Both the position numbers and the translations under genes were made by a program. A model generated the notes under the pieces. That model saw only the letters and a program-made list of their open reading frames with translations. It searched no databases and was not told where the DNA came from. Shown here piece by piece: positions 30,421 through 41,062 of a stretch of DNA of 64,000 bases. Position 1 is the first letter of the stretch. Each line of letters opens with the position of its first letter. Source of the DNA: Cruorifilaria tuberocauda (lineage: Eukaryota > Nematoda > Chromadorea > Rhabditida > Onchocercidae); assembly GCA_013365365.1 (NCBI GenBank), contig JABVXU010000040.1, positions 1 through 64,000 on the forward strand, given 5' to 3'.

Positions 30421-32071
30421 AGCAATTTTTGATGATAGGGAAATTTCTGCTTGCTGTTTTCCTTATTGTACTGGTCTAAAATTTCAAGCTTGCTGCGACA
30501 AATAGGTGCTGTAGGTCACAACAAGTTACAGAGGAATAAGAAATCATTTCCCATGAGGCCTTCTAGATACCAAATGAAGCTAAGATATTGAAAAATATAC
30601 TTGTCTTTTTCAGGGATGCCAGTACTTCCTAGGTAAGATATTATTGCTAAATAATGAAGTCTTTTGTGTAGTTTTTGATTGTTTAATACAAATTATTAAA
30701 ATAATTAATAGAGTGGTTATTAGCAATAATTGCCCTATTATACTACTTATTGCTGAAAATTACAAATTGTAGCTATGATTGTTGGTAGTTTTCTTTCTTA
30801 AGAATTTCTTCAGATGTTTTACTTCTGTATTTTTTTTGAGTGATGGTTGATGACGTTTCTATACTTATAGTATTTTCATTTATGGTGATTGTAATACATC
30901 TTAGAATTAAGAGCTTGTGATACAATAGGACTAGAGTTGATATTGATCATGTAGTAAAAAGCATCTTATCGATAATGTAACTAAAAATAAGAAAAAATGT
31001 AAAAAGATGAGAGCTTAAATCTTTTTCTAAAGTTATTATACACTGAATATATATTTTAGTTAATTTTCAGGTGTTTTTCTTCTTTTGAAAAGAACAAAAG
31101 CTTCAGCTAAAGCATGTGTAACTTATTTTGCTTTTGCATTTTGTTGTATTTGAAGTTGTATTTACAACCACTTCTTGAAACTAGACTCGAGTAATACAAA
31201 TGATCTTTTTTACAGTTATGATCATAATGTTTTACAACTTTCATAGAAATTATGAAAACTGATTAGTGTCTAACTCATTTTAAATATAAAATTTTAGAAG
31301 GTGTTGGCGTTAAGGTATTGACATGAAAACATATTTTATAGTAAGGAAAGGAAAGTAATACTTTTTGTTGCAGTTTTGTATGATATTCCTATAAAGATTG
31401 CATAGGGGAAGTGTCATGGCATGCAGGTTTCTATAATGGGTTATTTATTAAATCTCTTGGTTTCTGTTGAGATAGTGAAAAGCTGCCAGCAGATATCTCA
31501 ATAACAATAAAGTGAACTGGGATCATAAAGATATTGAGAAACACAAGTTTTCTGTTCATGTGTGATCTATAGCTTAAAATTTCTAGGTTATAATGTGTGG
31601 TAATAGAGCATTAGATAGCTCTGTTCAGTTACTGCTTTTATGACAGGAAACAATGATAATGATGGTATCCTATATGTAGGATGTGCTAAATTGAATTTAA
31701 TGTTTCTTTTTACTATGCTTTGATGTCTATTTAATGCATGAAAGTTAAAGTATTTTTATATCTGAATCTTCTCTTAAAGAATTTTATGTTAGCACTTTAC
31801 CTAAGTGATATGTTAATAAACTTAATATCGATTTTTACAGGTTGCATATGATACACTATAGTCCGCTAGTGAGTTAACATCCAAATGAATGTTGGTATAT
31901 GGAGTATTCTCTAATTGGATAGATAAATAGTTCTAGTTTGTCTAGACTTATGTTGCTTATAATGTGAAGATGTGAAAAGGCTTGACTTAGATTAGTACTT
32001 ATTTACTATTGAAAGTATTATTTTTGCCTATTCTAAGAATAGTTTAATTAGTTGTATAGGATTCATTTATT
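30421..32071. other. 1.65-kb gene-free stretch between the aconitase pseudogene and nusA
   Basis: No supported gene on either strand. rimP often precedes nusA in other bacteria; I looked for RimP-like sequence and found none. The region may hold decayed genes. A promoter for the nusA operon must lie at its right end, but no confident -35/-10 pair is seen. Confidence 0.5.
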
Positions 32072-33634
32072 ATGGTTGCTAATCGTAAAAGTAGTATCAA
32101 GCAGAAGAGTGATAAAGGTGACTTAGTTGGGAATATCGATATAGTAAAAACAGCAGCAGAACTTTCACTTCAGAAGGGTCTAGATTTTGAGGTGATAATA
32201 AAGGCATTAGAGAGTGCGATAGAAGCAGTAGCTTACCAAAAATATGGTAATAAAAGCAGAGTTGTAGTTAATGTAGATAGAAGTACAGGAAAAGTTATTT
32301 TATACAGAGAATTAAAAGTTATTGATGATGGGTTAGGTAAGGAAGAAAATAATGAATATGAATCAATTGTTCTTACTCAAGCTAAGTTAATAAAAGAGGA
32401 CGCAAAAGTTGGAGATACTATTAATGAGTTCCTTTCTCTGAGTACTGATCTTGCTTCAGCAAGAATTGCCCAGCAAAGAATTGCTCAAGTAATTAAGTAT
32501 GAAGAATTGAAGAAACAGTACTTGGAATTTAGAAATAAGATAGGAGAAATAAGATGTGGTATTGTTAAACAAGTAGAGTATTCAGATTTGATTATAGATA
32601 TAAATGGGGCTAGAGCATATCTTCCATTGCGAAATTTAATCGGTGGTGAATCCTTTCGTGAAGGTGATAAGGTTAAAGCTTATATACAAACTGTTAAACA
32701 TTCTGATGATGGGCGACAAATTATTCTCTCTAGATCACATGGAGGATTTTTAGAGGCATTATTAAATCAAGAAATACCAGAGGTTGCTGATGGTCTAGTG
32801 GTAATCAAAGGTATAGCTAGAGATGCAGGATCAAGGTCTAAGGTTGCTGTTTTTTCTCCTGATAAGAACATAGATCCAGTAGGTGCTTGTGTTGGTGTTA
32901 AGGGAGAAAGGATAAAAACCATAATACATGAATTGAATGGGGAAAAAATTGATGTTATAAATTACTCTTCAGATCTTGGGCAGTTTGTTATTAAAGCAAT
33001 TACTCCTGCAGAAGTATCAAAAGTTATTATTGATGAAAATGAAAATTGTATAGAATTAATAGTTCCAGAAGATCAATTAAGCTTAGCTATAGGGAAAAAA
33101 GGTCAAAATGTAAGATTGGCTTCAGAGCTTATCGGGTGGAAGATTGAAATACTGAGTACTCAGCAAGAGTCAGAAAGAAGGAATAGAGAGCTGAGCCAAT
33201 GTTCAGCTTTGTTTGCTGAAGCTCTAAATTTAGAGGAAATCATGGGCCAATTGTTAGTTACAGAAGGTTTTTCAAGTGTAGAAGATATATCTGATGCTTC
33301 GGTTAAAGAGCTTGCTTCGATAGAAGGCTTTAATGAAGATATTGCAAGTGAGCTACGTAGCAGAGCAAAAAAATACTTGAAAGTAAAAAATGATAAAAAA
33401 GTAGAGGAATTAAAAATTTTAGGTATGGAAGATGATGTAATCAACCTGCCCTTGTCAATAGATGGTAAAATTGCTCTCAGCAAACATGGTATTAAAACTT
33501 TAGAAGACGTAGCAGATTTATCTAGTTATGAATTTTGTAGTATACTTTCTGATTCAGAAAGCAATAGAGAGGATTTAAGAGATGTAGTCGATTTGATAAT
33601 CATGGAAGCACGTAAGAAACTTGGTGTAATATAG
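32072..33634 (+). CDS. nusA: Transcription termination/antitermination factor NusA
   Basis: Binds RNA polymerase and RNA to control pausing and termination. The N-terminal domain (to about residue 130) includes LQKGLDFEVIIKALESAIEAV. An S1 domain follows (IGEIRCGIVKQVEYSDLIID), then KH domains with DPVGACVGVKGERIKTI and LAIGKKGQNVRLAS. The C-terminal part (about 370-520) holds two helix-hairpin-helix-like acidic repeats (LLVTEGFSSVEDISDASVKE and LSKHGIKTLEDVADLS). Length 520 aa is normal. It is followed by infB after nine bases, forming the classic nusA-infB-rbfA cluster. Confidence 0.96.
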   Translation: MVANRKSSIKQKSDKGDLVGNIDIVKTAAELSLQKGLDFEVIIKALESAIEAVAYQKYGNKSRVVVNVDRSTGKVILYRELKVIDDGLGKEENNEYESIVLTQAKLIKEDAKVGDTINEFLSLSTDLASARIAQQRIAQVIKYEELKKQYLEFRNKIGEIRCGIVKQVEYSDLIIDINGARAYLPLRNLIGGESFREGDKVKAYIQTVKHSDDGRQIILSRSHGGFLEALLNQEIPEVADGLVVIKGIARDAGSRSKVAVFSPDKNIDPVGACVGVKGERIKTIIHELNGEKIDVINYSSDLGQFVIKAITPAEVSKVIIDENENCIELIVPEDQLSLAIGKKGQNVRLASELIGWKIEILSTQQESERRNRELSQCSALFAEALNLEEIMGQLLVTEGFSSVEDISDASVKELASIEGFNEDIASELRSRAKKYLKVKNDKKVEELKILGMEDDVINLPLSIDGKIALSKHGIKTLEDVADLSSYEFCSILSDSESNREDLRDVVDLIIMEARKKLGVI

Positions 33635-33643
33635 CAAAGTAGT

Positions 33644-35965
33644 ATGAACAGCGAAGAAAGTATCAGTGATAAAAAATTAACACTTCAAGGTTTTAACAAG
33701 CTTAAATTTGGTTTTGATTTTGATCATCCACTGAGTGCAAGTACAGGAGCTATGGTAGTAAAAAAAAGAAGAAGAAAAATCGGTGGTTCAGAAGAGCAAG
33801 AGGAAAGCAAGTTAGGTTCATTAACAGAAAAAGAGCAGATTTCCCGTATTAATGCAGTGCAAAATGCTGCCCTGCTAAAAGAGAAAGTTCTAAAAAAAGA
33901 AAAGGAAACAATGACGAAGGAAGGTGGTAATAAGAAGATTGATAATGAAAACGGGTTTTCTAGTACTTCACTTAAAGTAACTAAAGAAAGAAGTTCAAGC
34001 GGTTTTAACTTAGTAAAGATGATGGAAGATGGAATTGATGACATAGGTATCAGCAAGAGGCCTTTAAAGAGTAATAAAGATATATATTCTAAATATTCTA
34101 AGCTAATAATTGCGCAGTCGATGGATGATAAGGCTGAGCAAGGTTCAGTATTTAAGCAAAAATTTGGGATAAGAAGTAAAAAATCAAAGTTTATTAAAGG
34201 CAAAAACATATCAAGGGAAGTTATCATACCAGATAAGATTACCATCAGGGAATTATCTATTCGTATGGCAGAGGACAGTAAAGATGTACTAGGAGTGTTG
34301 AGAGAAGAAGTAAATAAAGATCACAAAGCTGATGATTCTATAGATCCAGGTATAGCATGTAGAATAGTGAGAAAATTCAATCATATAGCTAAACGAGTAA
34401 GTAATGCTGACAAGGAAAGAGATTTATTTTTTGTAGAAAATAAGAAAAGCTTAATTAAGAAACCTAAGCCACCAGTTGTTACATTTATGGGACATGTTGA
34501 TCATGGAAAAACTTCGTTGCTTGATGCATTCCGCGAATCTAATATTGCAGAGATGGAGTCTGGTGGGATAACTCAACATATAGGCGCTTATCAGATAGTT
34601 ACAAAAAATAGGCAAAAAATTACTTTTATTGATACACCAGGACATGAAGCATTTACTGCAATGCGTGCGTGTGGTGCTAACATTACTGACATAGTTGTGA
34701 TAGTCATTGCAGCTGATGATGGAATAATGAGACAAACAATTGAGGCTATAAATCATGCAAAAGCTGCAAATGCTTCTATTATTATTGCTATCAATAAAAT
34801 TGACAAGTCACAGCCTGGAGATCTAAAGAAGATAATTAATAGTTTACCTCAGTATGATCTTATCCCTGAAGAGCTTGGTGGTGATATTATAGTGATACAA
34901 GTGTCAGCAAAAAAGAGAGTTAACTTAGATAAGCTAGAAGAGGCAATCTTATTAATTGCTGAGTTAATGAAGCTTGAGGCAATAGAAGATTGTCGAGCAC
35001 TTGGGTGGGTGGTGGAATCTAAAGTTGATAAAATTAAAGGGATATCAGCTACGTTGATAATTGAGGAAGGGACGCTAAAGGTTGGCGATATGTTAGTAGC
35101 AGGTACAACGTATGGTAAAGTACGTAGTATGGTTAATCATCTTGGTCAGAAAGAGAAGATTGCTCTGCCTTCTACTCCAGTTGAAATTAATGGTCTAAAC
35201 GGTGTACCGAATGCTGGAGATAAGTTTGTTGTTGTGAATTCTGAGAGACAAACCCGTGAAATAATTGAATATAGATTAGAGTTAGCCAGAAAAAATGAAG
35301 GTAATTTAAATAATAATAATTTTAGTATACTTAGTTATGATGATAATAAAATAGAAGAAATATCTGTACTTTTAAAATGCGATGTCACTGGTTCTATTGA
35401 AGCAATATCAAATTCAATTGGTAAATTAGGCAAAGGTCAAGTAAAATTAAACATCTTACATAAGGCAGTAGGAGGAGTAACAGATTCAGATGTGTTGCTT
35501 GCAGAAGCGTCAAATGCAGTAATTTTAGCATTTAATGTCAAGGCAGATTCAAAAGTAAAGGATTTGGCAAAACAAAAGGGTGTAAAAATACATGCTTATG
35601 GCATAATATATGAACTCATTGATGACATGAGAATGTATCTGACTAAAGTATTAAAGCCAATAATAAGGGAAGTACATATTGGATCTGCATCAGTGAAGCA
35701 GGTATTCAGTGTATCTAAAGCTGGTAATATTATTGGATGTTATGTAAGCAATGGAGTTATAGAAAGAGATTCTTTAATTAAGGTAATACGCAATAGTAAG
35801 TTAATATGCAAAGGAAAGTTGAAAGCTTTGCGTAGATTTAAAGATGATGTTAAAGAGGTAAGCGCAGGTTTTGAATGTGGAATGTTTCTTGATGTTAATA
35901 TTGATGTTAGGATCGGGGATCTTTTGGAAATTTATCACTTAGTACAGGAAGAAAGGCTATTATAG
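33644..35965 (+). CDS. infB: Translation initiation factor IF-2
   Basis: GTPase that brings initiator fMet-tRNA to the 30S subunit. A basic, poorly conserved N-terminal third (about residues 1-270) is followed by the G domain. G1 is [14 protein letters not shown], the switch region [11 protein letters not shown]3 [12 protein letters not shown]4 NKIDK and G5 SAKK. The C-terminal domains II-IV are complete, ending in a region with [17 protein letters not shown] and an acidic Val/Leu tail. At 773 aa it is a typical bacterial length, with a shorter N-terminal region than E. coli. The spacing to rbfA is eight bases. Confidence 0.97.
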   Translation: MNSEESISDKKLTLQGFNKLKFGFDFDHPLSASTGAMVVKKRRRKIGGSEEQEESKLGSLTEKEQISRINAVQNAALLKEKVLKKEKETMTKEGGNKKIDNENGFSSTSLKVTKERSSSGFNLVKMMEDGIDDIGISKRPLKSNKDIYSKYSKLIIAQSMDDKAEQGSVFKQKFGIRSKKSKFIKGKNISREVIIPDKITIRELSIRMAEDSKDVLGVLREEVNKDHKADDSIDPGIACRIVRKFNHIAKRVSNADKERDLFFVENKKSLIKKPKPPVVTFMGHVDHGKTSLLDAFRESNIAEMESGGITQHIGAYQIVTKNRQKITFIDTPGHEAFTAMRACGANITDIVVIVIAADDGIMRQTIEAINHAKAANASIIIAINKIDKSQPGDLKKIINSLPQYDLIPEELGGDIIVIQVSAKKRVNLDKLEEAILLIAELMKLEAIEDCRALGWVVESKVDKIKGISATLIIEEGTLKVGDMLVAGTTYGKVRSMVNHLGQKEKIALPSTPVEINGLNGVPNAGDKFVVVNSERQTREIIEYRLELARKNEGNLNNNNFSILSYDDNKIEEISVLLKCDVTGSIEAISNSIGKLGKGQVKLNILHKAVGGVTDSDVLLAEASNAVILAFNVKADSKVKDLAKQKGVKIHAYGIIYELIDDMRMYLTKVLKPIIREVHIGSASVKQVFSVSKAGNIIGCYVSNGVIERDSLIKVIRNSKLICKGKLKALRRFKDDVKEVSAGFECGMFLDVNIDVRIGDLLEIYHLVQEERLL

Positions 35966-35973
35966 TAGCAAAT

Positions 35974-36321
35974 ATGAAGAAGGAAATTAGAAGTCTGAGA
36001 ATAGCATCTGTATTACATAGGGCAATATCTAGAGTATTGATGGAAGGAAAGTTATTCAATAATAAGAATGTGATAGTATCTAAGGTGAAGTTAAGTAAGG
36101 ATTTTAAAAAAGCAGACATATATGTTGTGCTATCTTCGTTAAGTGGAAAAGATTGTGCTGCTGATATTGTTATTAATGAAATTAACAGGTCTGCATGGTT
36201 GATACACAAATCTTTATTGGTTTATGTTAATTTACGATTTGTACCTAAGTTAGTTTTTAAACTTGATTTAGCATTTAATAATTTTGTTAATATAAATAAA
36301 ATACTAGGTAATCGCACTTGA
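35974..36321 (+). CDS. rbfA: Ribosome-binding factor A
   Basis: Helps mature the 30S subunit by acting on the 5' region of 16S rRNA. The 115-aa length is typical. Visible family features are the N-terminal RSLRIASVLHRAISRVLM and VIVSKVKLSKDFKKADIYVVLSS, the core beta strand, followed by LRFVPKLVFKLDLAFNN. It sits in the nusA-infB-rbfA cluster, just after infB and three bases before ubiA. Confidence 0.94.
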   Translation: MKKEIRSLRIASVLHRAISRVLMEGKLFNNKNVIVSKVKLSKDFKKADIYVVLSSLSGKDCAADIVINEINRSAWLIHKSLLVYVNLRFVPKLVFKLDLAFNNFVNINKILGNRT

Positions 36322-36324
36322 TCG

Positions 36325-37185
36325 ATGTATTTTAATCGTTACTTTTTGTTGATTAGATTGAATAATTTGACAGGTTTTTGGCTCATATTATTCCCTAGTT
36401 TAAGTGGGATTATTTTAGCATCAGCTTCTCCTCTATCATGGCAAACTTTTTTTATCTCTTTTTTATTCACTGTGGGTGCATTTTTAATGAGGTCTGCGGG
36501 TTGCATAGTTAATGATATTTTTGATAAAGAGATAGATGCGTGCGTTGAAAGGACAAAGCATAGACCACTTGCAAGTGGTTTACTAAACTTAAAGCAGGCT
36601 TTGACTTTGCTTTCTCTGTTGCTATCTATTGCACTAGTGATTCTATTGCTCACCAATAAAACTACCCTTATACTTGGAATAGTCTCTATGTGTATGGTTA
36701 TTATTTATCCTTTATTAAAACGTTACCTTTGGTGTCCACAGTTGTTTTTAGGGTTTACTTTTAATATGGGTTCACTCATGGGTTGGACGGCGGTAAAAAA
36801 TCAGGTTAGTATAGAACCTATATTTTTTTATGTGGGATGTATCTTTTGGACACTGGGCTACGATACCATATATGCTCATCAGGATAGAGTAGATGATGAA
36901 AAATTAGGAGTAAGATCAACTGCATTGTATTTTGGCAATACAACAAAATGTTGGTTAAGAACGTTTTACATAATTTCCATTATGATATGGCTATGTGCTG
37001 GTATATTATCATCTTTAAATAACGTTTTTTATATTGCCTTACTTGCTATAGGGTTTGCATTTTACTACCAATACAAAGATCTTGATCTCAATGATCCTAG
37101 TAAATGTATGTACATATTTAAAAATAATTCTTATGTAGGACTACTGCTTTTCTTTAGTATTCTTTTAGATAGAATGGTAAATTGA
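36325..37185 (+). CDS. ubiA: 4-hydroxybenzoate polyprenyltransferase
   Basis: Membrane prenyltransferase that attaches the polyprenyl tail to 4-hydroxybenzoate in ubiquinone synthesis. The first Asp-rich motif is NDIFDKEIDACVERTKHRPL; the second is AHQDRVDDEKLGVRSTAL. About eight or nine membrane helices are visible. Length 286 aa is normal. It follows rbfA after three bases and so probably shares the nusA operon transcript. Ubiquinone is the electron acceptor of the NADH dehydrogenase encoded further along the window. Confidence 0.95.
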   Translation: MYFNRYFLLIRLNNLTGFWLILFPSLSGIILASASPLSWQTFFISFLFTVGAFLMRSAGCIVNDIFDKEIDACVERTKHRPLASGLLNLKQALTLLSLLLSIALVILLLTNKTTLILGIVSMCMVIIYPLLKRYLWCPQLFLGFTFNMGSLMGWTAVKNQVSIEPIFFYVGCIFWTLGYDTIYAHQDRVDDEKLGVRSTALYFGNTTKCWLRTFYIISIMIWLCAGILSSLNNVFYIALLAIGFAFYYQYKDLDLNDPSKCMYIFKNNSYVGLLLFFSILLDRMVN

Positions 37186-37523
37186 ATATAGTTACAAAGA
37201 ACCACTCAAAGTACTTTATTACAAGTTATGTAGGAGGTGTTTTTATTAACTATTATTCTATAAAAAACTTTCCAAAAGCGATGCTAGGAAGTGTAGTAAG
37301 AAATACTGTTTATAATTTTGGGAGCATTATAGTTATCTTAGCTATAGAAGCATGTATTCTAAGGAGATGTAAAGGTACGAGGAACTTGAAAATTTCGACA
37401 AATGCCATCGTTTTAATAGCTAAAGCATTTCTAGCTCAGAACTTGTTTCTAGTCTCTATAGATTCTGAGTTGAAATTTGGCATGAAATCTAAATGTTTTT
37501 TGAATTATATGGAATTCCAGTGA
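37182..37523 (+). CDS. Unrecognised 113-aa reading frame after ubiA
   Basis: No family recognised. The frame starts with TTG overlapping the ubiA stop by four bases. It has one or two hydrophobic segments (about 45-60 VYNFGSIIVILAIEA, and 80-95 TNAIVLIAKAFLAQN) and a few charged patches. Length alone is borderline: in DNA this AT-rich an open run of 113 codons can occur by chance in this much gene-free DNA. No ribosome-binding site is visible. It may be a remnant of a larger gene or noise. The other frames here are closed. Confidence 0.25.
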   Translation: MNIVTKNHSKYFITSYVGGVFINYYSIKNFPKAMLGSVVRNTVYNFGSIIVILAIEACILRRCKGTRNLKISTNAIVLIAKAFLAQNLFLVSIDSELKFGMKSKCFLNYMEFQ

Positions 37524-38129
37524 CTGGATATCTTTTTAAATTGTGTTTACCTTTACAAAGTTATGCTGAACTAGAAAAAGGTTAAAATTCAAATTTATTT
37601 GAAGATAATAGAGTAAAATCAAGCTGAGGTTTCTGCTTTTGTCCGGGCTAGGTAAAACTCATAGTAAAGATGAAATCTATTTCTATTTTTATGAAAAGTT
37701 AAGAATAAGAAATCCTTGTTTTCAATTTTCCAATTTTTGGAAATAGAGTAGGAATGAAACGATATTTTTTTGATTATGTAAAATTATAATCTGTATTATA
37801 ACATACCATCCTTTAAATGGAACCATGTTATACAGACTAGGGTTATAACTTTTTATATAAAATTATATAAAATTCTGTTCCGATTGTTTAATAGTAATTA
37901 GTCATGGAAGTTACTCATAAATTTATGATGTGTGCATAAATACATGCTGCATTCCAAGATAATGAAGCTTTACTTAATTAAGATCTAAATGTTTCATACT
38001 ACTTTTAACTGAGAATTTTTTAACAAATAAGGGATCATATTTTACAATGATCATTATAGTTTCTATTCATTCCAGTGTTTCAATACATAACTGAGATGAT
38101 ATTATGCTATGATAAAATAAGTCTTTTAG
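37524..38129. other. Gene-free stretch between ubiA region and ppiD
   Basis: About 600 AT-rich bases between convergent genes. No frame, RNA gene or strong terminator is seen. Confidence 0.45.
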
Positions 38130-39938
38130 CTATACATAGTCAAGTGTAGCATGGTTAATTTTTACCTTGTATTTTGATTTTAGATAGCTAATTAATTGTG
38201 CTTTTAGTGATATCATTACATGTTCCCCGATATCAAATGCATTTAATTCACCACTTGATGAATGAATTTCTTTTAAAATTCCTATTATAATATTGTTATC
38301 CCATTGAATGGGGTTCGTCACTGAATTAGTTGTTTTCATATTAAAGACTTCTTCTGTAAAAGAAAGAGGGTAACTACTTTGTCTCTCAGCTTCGTTGCGT
38401 TGTATTTGCTTATCTTTAATCAGTTCTACACCTTGAACCTTCTCAAAATCTGCTTTCTCTTTTAATTGAAATGTAATTCTCTGTGAGACCTTAAGCATTT
38501 GATCTTTTATAAACTCATTGTACCAAAGATCTATCACTGATGCTTTACTTTCTTCAAAATTTTGCATTTTAGGTGGAGTAATATCGATGACCTTTACACT
38601 GATAATAGTGCCTCCCATGTCCTTAAAGTAACTTTTTTGACCTTTTTCTTGTGAAAAGATAAATGAAATTAAATCGTTATTACTTTCCATGCTATTAAAA
38701 TTTTGATCTTTTCCACTAGCATCTACTGGACCAATGATTTTCATAGGTAAATTATATTCATTGGAAATTTCTTCAATTGTTGCACCATTATATATCTTAT
38801 AATTTACTTGATTTATAAAATCGTTGGCTTTCTTGAAAGACTTTTGGTTAACTAAAATTGACTTTATGTTTTTCTTTAGATCAGCTAAATTTTTATTAGA
38901 GATTTGATATGCATTCTCCACCTTGATTATATGCCAACCAATGTTGCTAGTAAAAATTTCGCTTACTTCACCTGCTTTAAGAGCAAACACCTTTTCTCTC
39001 ATATTCTCTGGCAGAGAATCCTTGGTTATATTGTTTACTCTAATTTCTTCAGGTTTTGCCTTACCAAACTTTTCTGCTACCTGTTCGAAGCTTGTTTTAC
39101 CTTTCTCAAGTGCCTTTTTTGCTTCTTTAGCATCTTTCTCAGTATGAAATACTAAATTAAATATATCTCTCTGATCTTTAAGTTTCTGTTGTTCTATTAT
39201 ATTATTAACCTCTTCATCTGAGATGTACGATTGGTCCTCAAAATATTTTTGACCTAAGGAAATATATTGTGCGACTCGGTATTCAGGATAATAAAAATGT
39301 GACTTATTTCTCTTGTATAAGTCAAATAATGCTTTGTCCTCTGGTTTAGGAATATCAGTAACTACATCTTTAGTTATTTTTACAATATCGACTATCCTAG
39401 TTTGATGGCGATTTTTATATATCTGCTCATCAACTTTCTTACCGAAGGTCATTGGATAGTTGTTCTTAAATAAGCATGTCATAAACATCATCGCAGGTAG
39501 ATTCTTTTTTAGCTTTGCTACATAGTCCTTCTCTATAATATGAAGCTCATTTAGCATCTCATAAAATTTCTCCTTATCAAGTTCTCCTTTATCATTCTTG
39601 AAATGCTTAATGCTTTCAATATAGTCTTTCACAGACTCTTCTCCAACTACTAGCCCTAAATCACTAGTTAGATTGAACAATAGTTTTTGTTCTATAAGTG
39701 CATTAAGCAAGTCATGTTTTAGTTTTTTCATTTGTTCTTTGCTAATGTGTTCTGGAGTTTGCTTTTCATAGTTTTGGTATAGCAACTTGTATTCGTCTAA
39801 AGTTATAACTTCTTTCCCAATTATTGCGACTTCCTCTCTCTCGCTATTCTCTGATAGAAAGCTGACAACTTCTATGAAGATTAATAAACATGCTAGAATG
39901 ACAACAGTTGATTTAGTAAAGAGATTCTTCGCACTCAT
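38130..39938 (-). CDS. ppiD: Periplasmic SurA/PpiD-type peptidyl-prolyl cis-trans isomerase
   Basis: Membrane-anchored periplasmic folding factor. An N-terminal anchor lies at about residues 10-28 (STVVILACLLIFIEVVSFL). A SurA_N-type chaperone domain follows, with ITLDEYKLLYQNYEKQ and LKHDLLNALIEQKLLF. The parvulin domain has FEQVAEKFGKAKPEE, then LKAGEVSEIFTSNIGWHIIKVE. At 602 aa the layout is closest to PpiD of alphaproteobacteria. The catalytic residues of parvulins vary in PpiD, so isomerase activity is not certain. Stand-alone gene on the minus strand. Confidence 0.9.
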   Translation of the reverse strand: MSAKNLFTKSTVVILACLLIFIEVVSFLSENSEREEVAIIGKEVITLDEYKLLYQNYEKQTPEHISKEQMKKLKHDLLNALIEQKLLFNLTSDLGLVVGEESVKDYIESIKHFKNDKGELDKEKFYEMLNELHIIEKDYVAKLKKNLPAMMFMTCLFKNNYPMTFGKKVDEQIYKNRHQTRIVDIVKITKDVVTDIPKPEDKALFDLYKRNKSHFYYPEYRVAQYISLGQKYFEDQSYISDEEVNNIIEQQKLKDQRDIFNLVFHTEKDAKEAKKALEKGKTSFEQVAEKFGKAKPEEIRVNNITKDSLPENMREKVFALKAGEVSEIFTSNIGWHIIKVENAYQISNKNLADLKKNIKSILVNQKSFKKANDFINQVNYKIYNGATIEEISNEYNLPMKIIGPVDASGKDQNFNSMESNNDLISFIFSQEKGQKSYFKDMGGTIISVKVIDITPPKMQNFEESKASVIDLWYNEFIKDQMLKVSQRITFQLKEKADFEKVQGVELIKDKQIQRNEAERQSSYPLSFTEEVFNMKTTNSVTNPIQWDNNIIIGILKEIHSSSGELNAFDIGEHVMISLKAQLISYLKSKYKVKINHATLDYV

Positions 39939-40267
39939 AATATAAACTTAGGAATTAATTAACAATTAATTATAACAGAGGTACGTTTCTTGTAAAATTA
40001 CTAACTTATTAGTTACTTCACATAATACTATAGTACATTAAATTCAAGATTTAGTTCTTTCTCTGGTAAGAGTGCATTTAAATCAATTGATCTCACTAAA
40101 GAGTTAGCATTCTTTTCGGTTCTTAAAATAAGTTTAATCACCTAATCAAATTGAAAGTGAAATAAGTAAGTTGTTAACTGATGAAATTAATGCTTTTTTA
40201 ATTTTAATAGCTTATATTTTAGCTCTACGTGACAACAAAGAGCATTTTAATAGTAGATATTTTCCTA

Positions 40268-40858
40268 ATGTCATCAGAAGTTTCTAAAGGAGATAATGAC
40301 AAAAGTAGACAGCTTCTTATACAGATTGCTGCTTGGTTAGTGGATAATACTGCTTTAACTTTTGATCAAATAGCTCAATGTTGTGAGATAACTCTTGGAG
40401 AAGTGCAAGATATAGCTGATGAAGAAATAGATACTGAAAGATTTGATCCTATTATTTCTGGTATAATAACTGAAAAAGAAATTAATGACTGTAAAGAAAA
40501 CCTTAATCGTATTCCAAATTTGATTGCAAGAAACTTAAAAAGGAGAAATAAATTGATTAGTAATATTTTTGGCTTTACTTCTGTAGTTAGGCGCAAAGAT
40601 AAACCTGATGCGATTTATTATTTAGTAAGAAAATTTCCTATTTTAGATAATCATGTTATAGCTAAGCTGATAAGTACAACAAGTCACACGGTAGAGCAGG
40701 TAAAAAATGGATCTCATTATAATATGCAAAACATAAAGCCCCAAGATCCTGTGCTGCTTGGTTTATGCAGTCAAGAAGATTTAGAGGCGGAAATAGAGAA
40801 AGCAAAGGTGAAAGAGGAAAGAAGAGAAAGGTTAAGAAATATAAGAGAAAATTATTAA
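40268..40858 (+). CDS. trcR: DUF1013 protein, TrcR-like cell-cycle transcriptional regulator
   Basis: Alphaproteobacterial protein of the DUF1013 family, named TrcR in some annotations. The family core is AAWLVDNTALTFDQIAQCCE with EVQDIADEEIDTERFDPI, followed by LTxxEI-like (GIITEKEINDCKENL) and two helix-turn-helix-like repeats (PILDNHVIAKLISTTSHTVEQV). I chose ATG 40268 (MSSEVSKG) over an earlier in-frame start at 40229, because the upstream 13 residues are hydrophobic and unlike the family. The C-terminal tail is strongly charged. It precedes rho by about 200 bases. Confidence 0.85.
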   Translation: MSSEVSKGDNDKSRQLLIQIAAWLVDNTALTFDQIAQCCEITLGEVQDIADEEIDTERFDPIISGIITEKEINDCKENLNRIPNLIARNLKRRNKLISNIFGFTSVVRRKDKPDAIYYLVRKFPILDNHVIAKLISTTSHTVEQVKNGSHYNMQNIKPQDPVLLGLCSQEDLEAEIEKAKVKEERRERLRNIRENY

Positions 40859-41062
40859 GATCTTTAAGGGCGCTCATTTATTTTTATATCTTGTGAGTAT
40901 CAAATTAATTTGACTTATTAATCTTTATTGGTATCCTTCTAGCTAAAGTATATAGCTCAATGTCAATTGAGCCTGATACTTCCTTAAGGCTCATTAAGCC
41001 TGATTTATTATCTTATATCGTATTTATAAGTTATAAGCACCAATCAAGATTTTTGGAGGACT

